Shown here in pieces: positions 45,100-56,850 of a stretch of 64,000 nt of DNA. The translations under genes were made by a program, and so were the position numbers. The DNA comes from Xenopus tropicalis. Its lineage: Eukaryota > Chordata > Amphibia > Anura > Pipidae. Below the pieces are notes generated by a model that saw only the letters and a program-made list of their open reading frames with translations, ran no database searches and was not told the DNA's origin. Position 1 is the first letter of the stretch; each line of letters begins with the position of its first letter. The stretch is taken from contig NC_030681.2 of the NCBI RefSeq assembly GCF_000004195.4, positions 92,573,681 through 92,637,680 of the forward strand, given 5' to 3'.

Positions 45100-45599
45100 T
45101 TAGTATGGCAGCTACAAGGAGAGCACACAGAGCAGGATTGCAGGATGGCACAAAGCAGGATGGCTGAGGTAATCAGTTCCCCACTTTTAGAGGACCTGGC
45201 TGGATGAGAAGCCCAGGTGGGCTGAGAATTTATAGCCAGGAAGAATGTAGTGCCCTCAATGGTTTCATTCCATCAGTTTAGAGTGTGCATTCCGCCCATT
45301 ACAAATTCTTTAGCCTCCCCAAACTTGCCTGACAGTTAAAAAAAAATAAAAGGTAAAACAATGAAAACTACGAGGCAAATGTTTCTCACCCCCCTACAGA
45401 AGCCTGCTAGTCTAAAGGATCTTTACCTAGAACTTCTGACAAGCAGCAGTTGAGAACACTGCTCTGATTGGTGGGAGATTCAGTGCTTTGCTCACAGGAG
45501 CTGCTTATCAGAAGTTCTAGGCATCGGGCACAGCCTTCTAGATGGGGGTGAGTAAAATTATTTTAGGCTCCATCCACCTTTCCCTAATCACCTTTCCCT

Positions 45600-45642
45600 A
45601 ATCTGCAGCTTATATATATATATTTATATATATATATTTATG
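45600..45642. repeat. (TA)n low-complexity tract
   Basis: TATATATATATATTTATATA with a second TTTA interruption. Confidence 0.85.
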
Positions 45643-45826
45643 AAGAGTTCACAGGGGGTCACGCTGAGTGTCCTTTATTAATTATTTGAAAATTGAAACT
45701 TAGCAGTAGCGCTGCATTTCCCACCCTAGGCTTATACTCGAGTCAATAAGATTTTCCAGTTTTCTTAGGTAAAATTAGGTACCTCGGCTTATATTCGGAT
45801 CGGCTTATACTCGAGTATATACGGTA

Positions 45827-48213
45827 ATCAATACCTTTATTTATTGAGTGCAGAACCTTTTTTCTTTTATATGTAAATTAATACGTTGTAATGCTAGTTT
45901 AATACTTTACTAATCTAGTTCGGTGTGGTCGCACTTATTACATGTAGCAGTAGCAGGCCTTTTTTTTCTCGTATAGAATGTTTGAGGGCCAGATTAAATT
46001 GAAATGATGATGTCATACAGTAAAGTCTACGGAGTCTTTGAGCAGACTGGGGAGGCTCAAAAAAATTTTTAAGGGCCACATCTGGCCTGCGGGCCTCCAG
46101 TTGGACAGCCAGGTGGTACCATAGCTGTCAACCCTCCATATTTTTTCAGGAGTGACAGATGTAACCATACTTTATTTTCCTGTACTCCCTCAGGTTAGAA
46201 GCAGTAAAACATCTCTCAGGTAAGATCCCTTTCCCCTGTTATCTCTGTTTACTTGGAAGTTCTATTATGAGAATGATAAACAGGAAGGGCATCAAATCAT
46301 TATTTTTTTATATTTTGAATATTGTTTTAAATTCCATGTAAGAGAGCAATAACTAAATGCACCTTTGGTTTATTAGTAGTGATCAAGTTGAAAAGATAAC
46401 TGTACATTCATTAAACATAAACATGTGCAAGCAACAACCTTGAACTCATTTCTGGAAGTAGTTTTACTTTAAAAGAAAAGAACATTTAGTGAAAGTATTT
46501 TAGCTGACCGAAAATCTTACTATATTAGGAAGCTGCTTTAGTTTTGTTACAGTGATCTATTAGCTCTATTACCTCCACGTACAGTGTTTGCGAATTGTGC
46601 TGCTCTTAAAAATGCTGATACATCCTCTTGTGTAATTGATTCCAACATTTTAAAAGGTACACTATAAAGATTTAGAGACCTATAAATTGAATTTTATTTC
46701 TCTTGTCTCTTGTTTTGAGCAACTGCAGTAGATAATTTCAGTTTTTCTCCAATCTAAAGAAAAGGCAGATGGATATGATGGCATGCAGAATCTGTTACAC
46801 CCAGGGTGAAAGCCAAATACTGCCCACCCAATCTCTATTTATTCCTTTAGGATCAGAGTTCGCCATTTGATAAATACACTTCTAAAAATGCCACAGAATT
46901 GAATAGAGAGTGGGTACATTTAACACTTTGATAAATCTGCCCCATATAGTATGTATTCATTATTTTTAGACTAAGGTTACCTGATCATGCAAAAACTAGA
47001 GATACTTCAGTTAGAAGAACTGCACTGACTGTGTTTGCTTTATGCTGTTTTTTTACACTTTGCTTGTTGATCATGGCCTTTAAACTGAGGCCTGTTGGGT
47101 CCTTATTGGCAATAAATGATGAATGTTAAATGATAAATAAAACGCCAGTGGGAGTGCCTTTTATCAGTGCAAAAAGAAAAGGAAAGGACATTTTGGAAAT
47201 TAGAAATGTAATGGATGGCAAATGTACACAGGTACAGTCTGATAATGCAGGAAATACAGGGGATTGTTAGAGCAGTTGATTTTAGTGTCATATTAAAACT
47301 ACATGTATCCATATTTTAGCAATCCATATTTCAACAATACTATTATACCAGAAATGCTTTACTTAGGGACAAGACCCCTTTTAAATTGCCCAACATAAGC
47401 TACATTTTAGGTGTTCCCCCATACATATTAACACATATGTAACAATTTGGGCAGAGGCTTGAATATTGAGTACTACGCAGGAGCTTTTTAACTTCATAAA
47501 ACACCACAAAACTGTGTTTGCCCCAACAGTACAGGTAGGATCTGGTAGAACATATGTGCAGTTGCAATTCTTGGGCAATACAGATGCCTCTAACTTGCAT
47601 AGGTCAATTGAAATATAAACATATCATCAACATTGGTGGAGTCTTAGTAAAGTCATGAAACACGCCACAACATGGTGATATCTATAACAATACAATCACA
47701 CAACTTTGCAAACATTCTGATGCACCAGTGACATACTACTAGTATTCTAAGTTAAAATATTCTCTTGTATGGAGATAAAGATAAAAATCTTCATAACTGT
47801 ATAAAATATCTCCTGTTTGTGGTAGAAAGCATTTAAATAAAATAAAAATGTTCACATTTTCTTGGTTTAGCCTTCCTAATACCTAGAATTAAATTAGCTA
47901 AAGAAAGCTTTTAGATCACAAATAATACAGATGCACAGACACTTGAAAAAGTCAAGATATCTCATATGTAAATGCTTTGAAGGTGGTATGATCTGGAAAG
48001 GATTAAGTGGAGTGTAAGTGGAGTGCTCATCATCTTAAAAGCATCAAATGTTAGATGTGACTGTAATAAGCATGGGCATCCGCAGAAATTTTGCCAGCTC
48101 GTTGGGGCAAAGTAATCATGCAAAGACAACCTGCAAACTAGGTGCCAAGTTTGTAGAAAATCAATTTATTGGTGAAGCCAATAAAACCGCTCACAACTTA
48201 CATAATTGTATAA
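45827..48213. other. Intergenic stretch, mostly unrecognised
   Basis: A small relic near 46855-46945 (TTTGATAAATACACTTCTAA and TTGATAAATCTGCCCC) resembles a segment at about 9840-9925. No gene supported. Confidence 0.5.
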
Positions 48214-48216
48214 CTA

Positions 48217-48520
48217 GGGGGCAGATTTATCAAAACACGGGTTCGAATCCCGAATGGGAAAAATTCGGATTGGAAACGAAAATTTCTGAAGATCGCAAAT
48301 ATCACGAAAATGCTTACGGAAAAATCGTATTAGTCATGATAATATCGTATTGGTGATCCGAAAGTCACAAAATTTTCGTACGGAACGATCGTAAACAGCG
48401 TCAAATCCGAAGCGATTTTTTTAGCGCTAAAAAGTCGCGAAAGCGCCGAAAAAGGCGCGCAAGGTACAGAAAAGTTGCGGAAAATACAATTGGAGCGTTC
48501 ATGGATTAGTAAATGTGCCC
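48217..48520. mobile_element. Diverged GGGGCA-family MITE
   Basis: Flanked by CTA. Left GGGGGCAGATTTATCAAA and right TTAGTAAATGTGCCC. The CpG-rich interior has TCGTATTGGTGATCCGAAAG and AGTCGCGAAAGCGCCGAAAA. Less palindromic than 35572. Confidence 0.75.
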
Positions 48521-48599
48521 CTAGGAGGGCTGTTTAAGTAAGCTGCTGTGTGCAGCGCTGCTAATGTTTTTTGCCACATGTACTTTGTAAACACACCCC

Positions 48600-48910
48600 T
48601 AAATACCACCCCCATTTTACCAAATGTGCAAATATAATTAATACAGATAATGGATACTGAGCATATGAACCCCAGACGATCCAGTATAATCACTAAAACC
48701 GATAACAAACAAACATAAGCCAGTATAATTACTATGATTACTATGAGAATGTTCAGTCTGCATATTAACCCCAGATGAGCAAATATAATCATTAACTAAA
48801 ATAGATAATGGGCATTTTAACCACAGATGTGCCAGTATGCAGTGTGCAACTACTATGGAAAATGGACAATCTGCATATCACCCCAATATAAATGCTACAG
48901 AAAATTAGTC
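48600..48910. repeat. Degenerate tandem repeat, unit about 70-80 bp
   Basis: Recurring pieces TAATGGATACTGAGCATATGA, CAGTCTGCATATTAACCCCA, TAATGGGCATTTTAACCACA and CAATCTGCATATCACCCCAA, with AGATGAGCAAATATAAT or CCAGTATAAT between them. Four weakly matching units. Confidence 0.6.
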
Positions 48911-49479
48911 AAAACAAACTCTCGCCATTTTAAAGATCAATGAAGTGAAACAATGGGAACAGATCTGCCTGACTGCCTATTGAGAATGCTAAACAACACT
49001 ATGGCCTGCAAAGTCAGGAAATCATAAACGGGCCCCTACATTTTACATATAGCTCTATAAAGTTGTGACTATGACTTTAATTAACTTGCAAACTTTTGTA
49101 GAATAAGCACATTTCTGCATCATATTACGTGGAGTAGTCTTTTAGAGGGTTTTTCTATATTCCACGTAGAAACAAAAAAAAAATGAAGAATGCAACACTT
49201 ATGATTAGTAGGATAGTTAGCATTCAGAATGTCATAGATAAATGTGTATTGTGACATTCAATTTAGCAGGATCATGTACAAATTGAGCACACAAAAAATC
49301 AAACTTTGAAAAGAAAAGATTATTATGGTGGAGAGGAAAACAAATTATTAATTATTTTTTCCATAAATAGTTAAGAAATCGTGCAAGAGAGCATTGGAAC
49401 CTTGGTGTTAGAAGAAGGTAAATTGATTGAGGAAAACTGGGAAAATCGAGAGGTTACCTTTCTTTTGCTTATACCACTG

Positions 49480-50800
49480 AGGAACCAGCTTGCTTTTTAA
49501 TAGATCCAATTCAATCAATTTAAAAAGTACAGGTGGCGTGTTGACTCAGGAGGAAGTAAAAGTAAATCAAGGAAGTGGACTAAAACTGAGAACCTTGTGT
49601 TACTCAACCCAGGGTACAAAAGGAGCTTAACTCTGTGGTTGCAAGACCACTCCTTCATCTTGATTAAACCATAATTAGTGATATCTGCAATGGTACCAAG
49701 AGACTGGCTAATTGCTAATGTGGTACTGTTATTTAAAATAGATCCTGCTCTCAGCTTTATAACAATTAGTTTGACATTCGTGGCATGAAAGCTATTAAAG
49801 GAACAATATGGAATAAGAACCTTGCATATGTTTCAAATTAATTTACAATATTTTTTTCCAGCATGATTTTATGTGCAATAAATCTTGCTAGACATATTTA
49901 ATTGCCTTTCTTGAGAAGCCGGGCAGAAACCTAGACCTTGCGGTTACAGTGGATGTGGATCTTTGTAGTGTGTGATACATCATCCCACAGGTTACTGATT
50001 AAATTATGGTCCTTGAAAAAACTATACTTACTTTAATAGAGAACTGATTAAAAATATTAGTAACATATGGAATGTTTTCTAGTTTCTCCACCAATGTTGT
50101 TAGTGGAGTACTCTGCATCAGGCTTCAGTATTTGGTCAATTTCTTTTTAGTTTATTCATAAATTACCTCGCAGTTGGTACTGTTCATGCATTTGCTGATT
50201 TTATTAAATGGGACCTATCACCCACACATAAAACCCAAATACCTTTTTATTAAAACACCCGTAAAATAGATGTATTTAAAAATCTGAGCTATCAATCAAT
50301 ATATTGCCTGTGCCACCTCTATGCTTCAGGCATAGGGAAGGAGCAGTCAATTACTCTCACTTTGTATTCATTGTCTTTTATTGTGTAGCCTGTGCATGTG
50401 CAAGGGCATCAGGTACCCTATTCTGGTGCACAGACAATATATTGGGTTGATACAACACTTGCCCTAAGTGTCCACAAAATGGTGTCTGTCTGCTTGCTGT
50501 GATTGTAAAGACTCAACAGAACATAATTGAAATTTATATAGTGCAAGTGACGTTTATTTTGCTTAACGAACATGATAGAAAGGAATGTGGAATTATTTAT
50601 TAGGGTGAGAGGTCTCCTTTAAATTCTTCAAACAATCAGTTGCATTTAGCTTTTTCCGAGCAACTGGAATAATCTCGAGGACAGGGCAACAAACTGGCAA
50701 ATAAGGCTGAACAGCAATAAATGCAAGGTTATGCACAAAAATATAATAAATACTAGTTGTACATTGAATGGAAATATGTTGAGCTCAGAATGTTTTTACT
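49480..50800 (+). mobile_element. Heavily decayed CR1-like LINE, split by a T2 MITE
   Basis: Plus-strand pieces, in order and in several frames, match CR1 RT: DWLIANVV.LF near 49702, HDFMCNKSC near 49861, SGVL near 50102, FADF near 50193 and, beyond the T2 MITE, WQIRLNSNKCKVMH near 50695-50735. The order and spacing agree with RT fingers to palm. The only plus-strand CR1 copy seen in the window. Confidence 0.7.
50203..50622. mobile_element. T2-like MITE (TTAAATGGGACCTATCACCC)
   Basis: TTAA at 50203-50206 and 50619-50622. Left GGGACCTATCACCC pairs imperfectly with right GGGTGAGAGGTCTCC. Sub-terminal inner palindrome on CAATATATTG. It interrupts the decayed LINE. Confidence 0.8.
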
Positions 50801-50848
50801 GTATATGTGCATAACAAAACAGTACTTTGCCACTTACTTGAACAATTA

Positions 50849-51025
50849 GGGGTTTATTTATTAATAGTGGAGACAAACATCACCTGTACTGTTCCCCATA
50901 GCAACCAATCAGCAATTAGATTTGAATGGTCACCTACAAGTTTAAAAACAAAAGCAAAGATCTAATTGTTTGCTATGGGAAACATCACCGGTGATGTTTG
51001 TGGCTAATGATAATAGATGCACCCC
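50849..51025. mobile_element. Harbinger-like palindromic MITE
   Basis: TTA on both sides. Ends GGGGTTTATTTATTA and the diverged AATAGATGCACCCC. Inner arms CAAACATCACC and CATCACCGGTGATGTTTG, with CAACCAATCAGCAATTAGAT shared with 56115. Confidence 0.8.
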
Positions 51026-51151
51026 TTAGGGCTAAGACACACTGAGCTACTTGTCACTGCTACTAAACGCCAGAAGAATACCCTGCCATAGACAATACTG
51101 AAACAATTACTGAGACAATTATCAGTAATTATCAGCATTATCTATTTTGTA

Positions 51152-51478
51152 CAGGTATGGGACCTGTTATCCAGAATGCTCGGGACCTGGGGTTTTCCGG
51201 ATAAGGGATCTTTTCGGAATTTAGATCTCCATAACTTAAGGCTGCTAAAAATAATTTAAATATTGAATAAACCCAATAGGCTTGTTTTACCTCCAATAAG
51301 GATTCATAATATCTTAGTTGGGATCAAGTACAAGGTACTGTTTTACTATTACAGAGAAAAAGGAAATCATTTTTAAAAATTAGAATTATTTGCTTATAAT
51401 GGAGTCTAAGGGAGATGGCTTTTCCGTAATTCAGAACTTTCTGGATAACGGGTTTTTGGATAAGGGATCCCATACCTG
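51152..51478 (+). mobile_element. CAGGTATGGG-family MITE, copy 3
   Basis: Ends CAGGTATGGGACCTGTTATCC and GGATAAGGGATCCCATACCTG, flanked by TA. Differs from copies 1 and 2 by GGGGTTTTCCGG and CCATAACTTAAGG. Confidence 0.9.
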
Positions 51479-51515
51479 TAACAAGTAGCTGTTACTAGTA
51501 GCTCTCTGCATCTTA

Positions 51516-51863
51516 GGGCAGTGGCACATGGGGACATTAGGCGCCCACGGTAGCGAAGATTTATACTGCAAAATGCGATTCCACTAGCAAGAATGTAAAT
51601 CCCAGATGGGATGGTATATGCATTGTTTCAGCACACAGGGGGTTTTGTTGCCCATGGTAAAATCTTGGGTGACAAATATCCCCTGAATATCTTCCTTTCA
51701 GCAATAACACAGAGAAACTTTGGGCAACTTTGAAATATGAAACATTGAGTATGCCTTCCCACCAGTGATTTCCTCTGTTGCTGATGGGAAGTCAACCAGG
51801 GGAGATTTGTTGCACGTGGTAGCCGAGACTTAACCGTGGCCATCTCCCCGTGTGCCACCAACC
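51516..51863. mobile_element. Older relative of the CTGGCACACGGGGA MITE
   Basis: TTA on both sides. Left GGGCAGTGGCACATGGGGA and right TCCCCGTGTGCCACCAACC. The interior is decayed compared with 30389-30672. Confidence 0.75.
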
Positions 51864-51953
51864 TTAAAGTTCAGATGGACCTCTTTCAGATTTCTGGTAA
51901 AGCCTTACCTTGATTAATCAGATACAAGGAAAATGTATGTGTATGTACAGTAT

Positions 51954-52163
51954 GGGGCATATTTATTATGCTGTGTAAAACTAATTCGCCGAAAAAACGG
52001 AGTAAAAAGGTGTGTAAAATAAATGGAAAAGATCGCCGTCTGAACGCCGGATATTACGCCATAAATAAACGTGTAAAAAATTACGCTGATTTTACACCGT
52101 TTTTACACGCGAAGCCTGGCGAATTTTCCAGACGTTTTTTACACAGCATAATAAATATGCCCC
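51954..52163. mobile_element. Harbinger-like MITE (GGGGCATATTTATTATGC)
   Basis: Ends GGGGCATATTTATTATGCTG and its inverse CAGCATAATAAATATGCCCC, 20 bp perfect. CpG-containing interior. The frame across it is an artefact. Confidence 0.85.
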
Positions 52164-52439
52164 TTAGTTTATTTATACTTGTGTATGTATTTAAAGAGAT
52201 AAGTGCAGAGTAAAGTCTTTGTTCACTAAGGTGGTCAGTGTTGCTAGTGGTTTTTATAAAAACGTAAATATAAATAGTATGGCTTAACAGAGAATGTGAG
52301 AAATTAGGAGACTTGTGACAGATTTGGCATTCACCTAAAAACTGTACTAAAATCCAAAGAAGAAGAATTAGCTAAGGGATTGGGTGTATTCTGGTTGCTT
52401 GTATGACTGCAGAAGTAAATACCATTTTTCTTTATTTAT

Positions 52440-52559
52440 TTTACAAAGGAAGGAAATCATTTTAAAATCATTCATTAGAATTATTTACTTAAAATGGGAT
52501 TTATGGGTAATGGCCTGCTGTAATTCAGAGCTTTCTGGATAAGGAAATCCCATACCTGT
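52440..52559 (+). mobile_element. CAGGTATGGG-family MITE, 3' fragment
   Basis: Matches the last 115 bp of the family, from GGAAATCATTTTAAAATC to CCCATACCTG. Confidence 0.8.
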
Positions 52560-53419
52560 TTTTGAATCACAGTGAACTACTAGATTTTTTGAGGCTAGAC
52601 TCTTTATTTAGTGCTAAGCACAATGGAATTGTCCCTCTTTTTAGATATTTCCATTGCCAAGTATTTTTTCCAATAATTTCAGGGTCATTAATGTGTGCTT
52701 CAACAGCTATAAGAGTGAAAGCAACGTTTGGGCTCCACAGGACTGGGCATTATAAAGACACATTTTTTAAAAAGACAACGAACAACTGAGTGGTTGATTG
52801 AGGGTTAATTTCCCAGCAATACTAGATGGGCACAGAATTTTTCAACAGCACAATACCTCTTATGATTTGTTTTGTTTTGCAACAATTCTAAACAAAAAGC
52901 ACTTGGTTGCATGTATTTCATATACTCAAGAAGTGTCCATTACAGTACATACATATTGCAGACCATGCATACAATATTTACACTAATTCACATGAAATAT
53001 GTTACTTTTTAGTGTTTCGTTTAATCTCTTGCTGTGTGCTTAGTTACACAGTGTCTGGAATTGGTGCAGCAATTGACATACATATTCAGCACATTTTTTT
53101 TTTGAAGAAAAAAATGCTAGCAAGCCAAGCTCTTGCTATTCATTAAAAAGCCCAGTCGGTCAGCTCTTTCTGTGTCCTATAGGGAGAAGTTGTTATTGGT
53201 TCTGAAATATTATGTAAGCACATTTGCCACTTTTATTCCCATTAAAGATTGTTTGGAAGAGCAAGGTCAGGTGTAACAGTAAGCACTAAATTAATTGCAG
53301 CCTATACTTCCCTTATCCATGAACTGTTTCCCACATGCAATACATAGTGCCACTGTCCAAACTCTCAATCATGGGCCACACTTGCACAGTTTCAGTATAA
53401 CCCTTGGACACAGGCATTT
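52560..53419. other. Intergenic stretch, nothing recognised
   Basis: No gene or element copy recognised. Confidence 0.5.
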
Positions 53420-53660
53420 ACAGGTATGGGATCTGTTATCCAGAAAACCATTATCCAGAAAGTTTTGAATTTCATTTCTCATAAGGTTCTATTAATTTGA
53501 TTGATTTGCTTTTTCTCTCTAATAATAAAAAAAGGTACATTTTACATATTAGTACCAAAGCTACATGCAACATATAATCCAATTGTTTTTTTTAGGGTAA
53601 AAATGTCTTTTAGTTCAGTTGTGCTCCAAAAAACTGGAAAACCCCAGGTCTCAAGCATTC
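53420..53660 (+). mobile_element. CAGGTATGGGATC-type MITE, 3'-truncated
   Basis: Left CAGGTATGGGATCTGTTATCC is followed by an AACCATTATCCAG subfamily interior. Near 53637 it has AAAACCCCAGGTCTCAAGCATT, the segment that should precede the right end, which is missing. This is the same break type as at 1-26. Confidence 0.7.
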
Positions 53661-54299
53661 CAGTCATTCACTAGTGTTAATTTTGCAGTAGCACTTTACA
53701 AACATTTTCACATCAACAGATTATATCATATTAGGTAGTCTGTTAAAGAATCTTACCAAACTATGTTCTTTACCATCTCTTACCTTGAGCCACCATTTAG
53801 TGATGGGCTGTGTGCGCCCTCAGAGATCACATGACCAGAAATAATGCAGCTCTAACTGTAACAAGAAGTAGTGTGACAGCAGAACTCTGTCCATTAATTG
53901 GCTGATGTGACCAAACATGTATGTGTGCCCTTTTCTTGTTTGCGTGCACCATGAATCCTATGATTCCAGGGGGTGTCCCTTGGTACTTATGGCACATACT
54001 GCTAAAACAGTACATATGTATGAAAATGGTTTATTTAGATGAAGCAGGGTTTTTACATGTGATACATTACATGCAATATATGTTTTATAGAGACCGACAC
54101 TGTTTGGGGGTATAGTTTTCCTTTAAAAGATTATTAGGGATACACCAAATCCAATTTTTTGGGATCCCCCCCAGAATCTTTTCAGTCTAATACCAAACTG
54201 AATAGGAATTCCCCTTGTGTGCCCCCCCCATCTGTCTGGCTGCTGTGACTGCTTACCTTTAGCTTGAATTGGTATCAGTACTGAGATTAACTGCTCTCC
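53661..54299. other. Intergenic stretch, nothing recognised
   Basis: No gene seen. The frame at 53921 lacks a domain. Confidence 0.5.
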
Positions 54300-54715
54300 C
54301 TGTATTCAAACCTCAGATTCAGGCTGCAAGGCCCTGCATTGTTCACACCTGTAAAACATCAGACTCAGACTGTAGGCTCACACATTGCTCACCTGTGGTT
54401 ACACCTTAGACAGACTGTAGGAGCAGTGCTTGCATTGTATCACTGTACTCAGTACAATACAAACTGTTTATCTTGGAGTGGTCATAATCAGTTACTTGTG
54501 TAGCCACGATAGGTTTCTCTGTCTTCTTCTTTACTCTGCCTGACCTGCTCTAAATTGCCTGTGTGTGCCATACCCTGCCTGCCCTATGCTGCCTGTGTGC
54601 GCCATACTCTGCCTGGCCTGCTCTACCCTGTCTGTGTGTGCCATATTCTACCTGGCCTATACTGTCTGTGTGCCATACTCTGCCTGCCCTATACTGCCCA
54701 CAGGGGAGGAGGATG
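54300..54715. repeat. Dispersed repeat with GTGTGCCATAC tandem core, copy 2
   Basis: CAGACTGTAGG and TTGTTCACACCTG motifs precede about five units of CTGCCTGTGTGTGCCATAC with a GCCTGCCCTATG partner, roughly 35 bp each. Matches 41640-41815. Confidence 0.7.
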
Positions 54716-54731
54716 GATTTAAGGCTATGAC

Positions 54732-55132
54732 TTAAAGGAGAAGGAAAGGCTAAGTCACTTGGGGGTGCCAAAATGTTAGGCACCCCCAAGTGACTTTAAT
54801 CGCTTACCTCGTACCCCGGGCTGGTGCCCCTGTTAGGAGAAAACAGCACCAGCCCGGGGCACCTGGGGCGATGCACTTCCTCCTTCCTGCTGCGTTAAGC
54901 TGTGACTGTGAGTCAGGCGCATGCGCAGTAGAGTGAAAAGCTGACTTCTCTGTTAAAGTTCCGCTATTCACTCTACTGCGCATGCGGCGATACAGGAAGG
55001 AGGAAGCGCAACAGGAGCTGTTCTCTCCTAACAGGGGCACCAGCCCGGGGTAAAAGGTAGGCGATTAAAGTCACTTGGGGGTGCCTAACATTTTGGCACC
55101 CCCAAGTGACTTTGCCTTTCCATGCCCTTTAA
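54732..55132. mobile_element. T2/Kolobok-type MITE (AAAGGAGAAGGAAAGG), copy 2
   Basis: TTAA on both sides. Nearly identical ends to 25938-26327 (TCACTTGGGGGTGCCAAAAT), with a variable centre around a palindrome on ATTCACTCTACTGCGCATG. The right terminus reads CATGCCCTTTAA. Confidence 0.92.
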
Positions 55133-55631
55133 TAAACTTTTTTTTGTGTGCTACCATTATTAAAGTGGGTATGGTCTCAAAAGCTCTTGTGATAACATGT
55201 GTGGTTTGACGTGGGTGTGGCTTAAAAAGCCAGTGGCTTCCATTATTAGCCCTCTATCACATTGGCCAGAAAAATTCCAGCCCTCAGTACCACAGAAGTT
55301 GGACAGCACTGCTATAGATGTCTGATTACACAATATTAAACTAACACTAAAGGGTGCATATATAGGTCAAAATTTTGCTTGATTTAAATTACATTTCATC
55401 ATTGCCCTGATATATTACATTATCCCCTTTCAGACTAAACACTGCAAAAAACTGCAGGTATTAATTGCATAGGTAGGCTTGCTAGTCACATCCTAAAGAC
55501 ATATTCCTGTACTTCTCCATGAACTATACATAGGGTGATATTTATAGCAATCCAATATTTTTGTGGCCACAATTTTTTAAGAAAAGGGCAATGAGAAAAC
55601 CACCACAAGTGTGATGTTATCATTCAAACTA

Positions 55632-55790
55632 TATATTGATGAGCAACATTTTCCGCCTGGTTTGGTAACGAAACTGAAAAAAAAATGTGCAGTAAAAAAA
55701 TATTGTCGCCCATTGACTTGCATTTTGTGAATTTTTAGCATTTTGCAAACTTTTTGGCGAAGCAAAACGGGACAGATTTGCCTGTGACTA
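55632..55790. mobile_element. Remnant of the GATGAGCGAATCTG-family MITE
   Basis: Left GATGAGCAACATTTTCCGCC and right GGCGAAGCAAAACGGGACAG, with TTGTCGCCCATTGACTTGCA inside. Related to 43115. Confidence 0.65.
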
Positions 55791-56114
55791 CGTTACTATT
55801 TTATCTTTCCAGACAGCACTTCTTAAAAAATGTATCTTTAAGATCAGAGATCCTCAGTCTTGTGTTTTGGGCTCAATTCTCTCTGGAAAGCGGAAAAGAT
55901 GAATGCCTGAAGAAACTCAACTTTCAACTTAAGATAAGGTTGAAAAACACCCTTTAGCATCAAGTTTTAGCCTCTATGCCTAACTGCGAAATGGTTCAGA
56001 AGAAGGCAAAACATCTCCCATCTGCAGCTTCTCCAATTCAGCTCTTGAAAGGAAGGGGGTATTTCTTCCTATCCACAAGATTAGACCTATGCCAGGATCA
56101 AATTTGTACATTAA

Positions 56115-56301
56115 GGGGCATATTTATCATGCTGTGTAAAAAGTGGAGTGAAGCATTACCGGTGATGTTGCCCAGAGCAACCAATCAGCAATTAGATTTC
56201 AACAGTTAGAAAATCAAAGCAAAGCATCTGATTGGCTGCTATAAACAACATCACCAGTAATGTTTTACTCCACTTTTTACACAGCATGATAAATATACCC
56301 C
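56115..56301. mobile_element. Harbinger-like MITE with TAA target duplication
   Basis: TAA at 56112-56114 and 56302-56304. Ends GGGGCATATTTATCATGCTG and CAGCATGATAAATATACCCC. Same family as the nested elements at 15917 and 33016. Confidence 0.9.
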
Positions 56302-56315
56302 TAAGTTAATTTTAG

Positions 56316-56850
56316 TCATTTAGCATTTTCATTTAGCATTTTCTTGAAGCTATCTAATGTATCTACCGATATAATAGACTTGGGGAAAGAATTACACAAC
56401 TTCCACACATTTTTACTCATTGTAAGAATTTCTTTTTGCATCTTAAGGTGGACCTCCTTTCCTATAATCTGAATGTATGCCTTGTGTCTACTGGAAGGAT
56501 CTAGCAGTAAATAATGTATTAAATAAAGCATTAACAGTTTATTGTATGGCCACCTTGTATATTTATACATACATATGAGCATCTCCTCTAAGTATAAACA
56601 TTTACTAAGACCGTTATCAGCTTAGTTGCTATTCTTTGGATTTTCTCTATTTTATTAATATCTTTATTTAGCACTGGAGACCAAACCTGCATTTCATGGG
56701 GATTTACCCATGCTCTGTAAAAAAAAAATTACCCTCTCCTTCTGTGAACCTAATTCAAGATAATACTTTAGTGGCCCTTGCAGCTACTGCTAACTGACAA
56801 GTACCCAACAGGTCCATCTCCATCAAGGATTTGCCCAACTTAAGCTGGCC
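56316..56850 (-). mobile_element. CR1-like LINE 3' fragment, decayed
   Basis: The minus frame 56582-56316 shows a weakened C-terminal block (VWKLCNSFPKSIISVDTLDS) like LWNSLPESVVLADTL at 5440. Further upstream, nucleotide similarity to the 5640-5990 region of the other copy continues to the TTGCCCAA at 56833. No intact frame. Confidence 0.8.

Larger units (their letters stand above)
43994..45824. mobile_element. Mariner-like composite with CCGTATATACTCGAGTATAA ends
   Basis: Flanked by TA (43992-43993 and 45825-45826). The left end CCGTATATACTCGAGTATAA is matched by TTATACTCGAGTATATACGG at the right. Internal copies of GGCTTATACTCGAG lie near both ends. At 1.8 kb it contains foreign DNA, including the MITE at 44610-45099, and no transposase frame. 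TA targets suggest Tc1/mariner, but the superfamily is inference. Confidence 0.75.
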
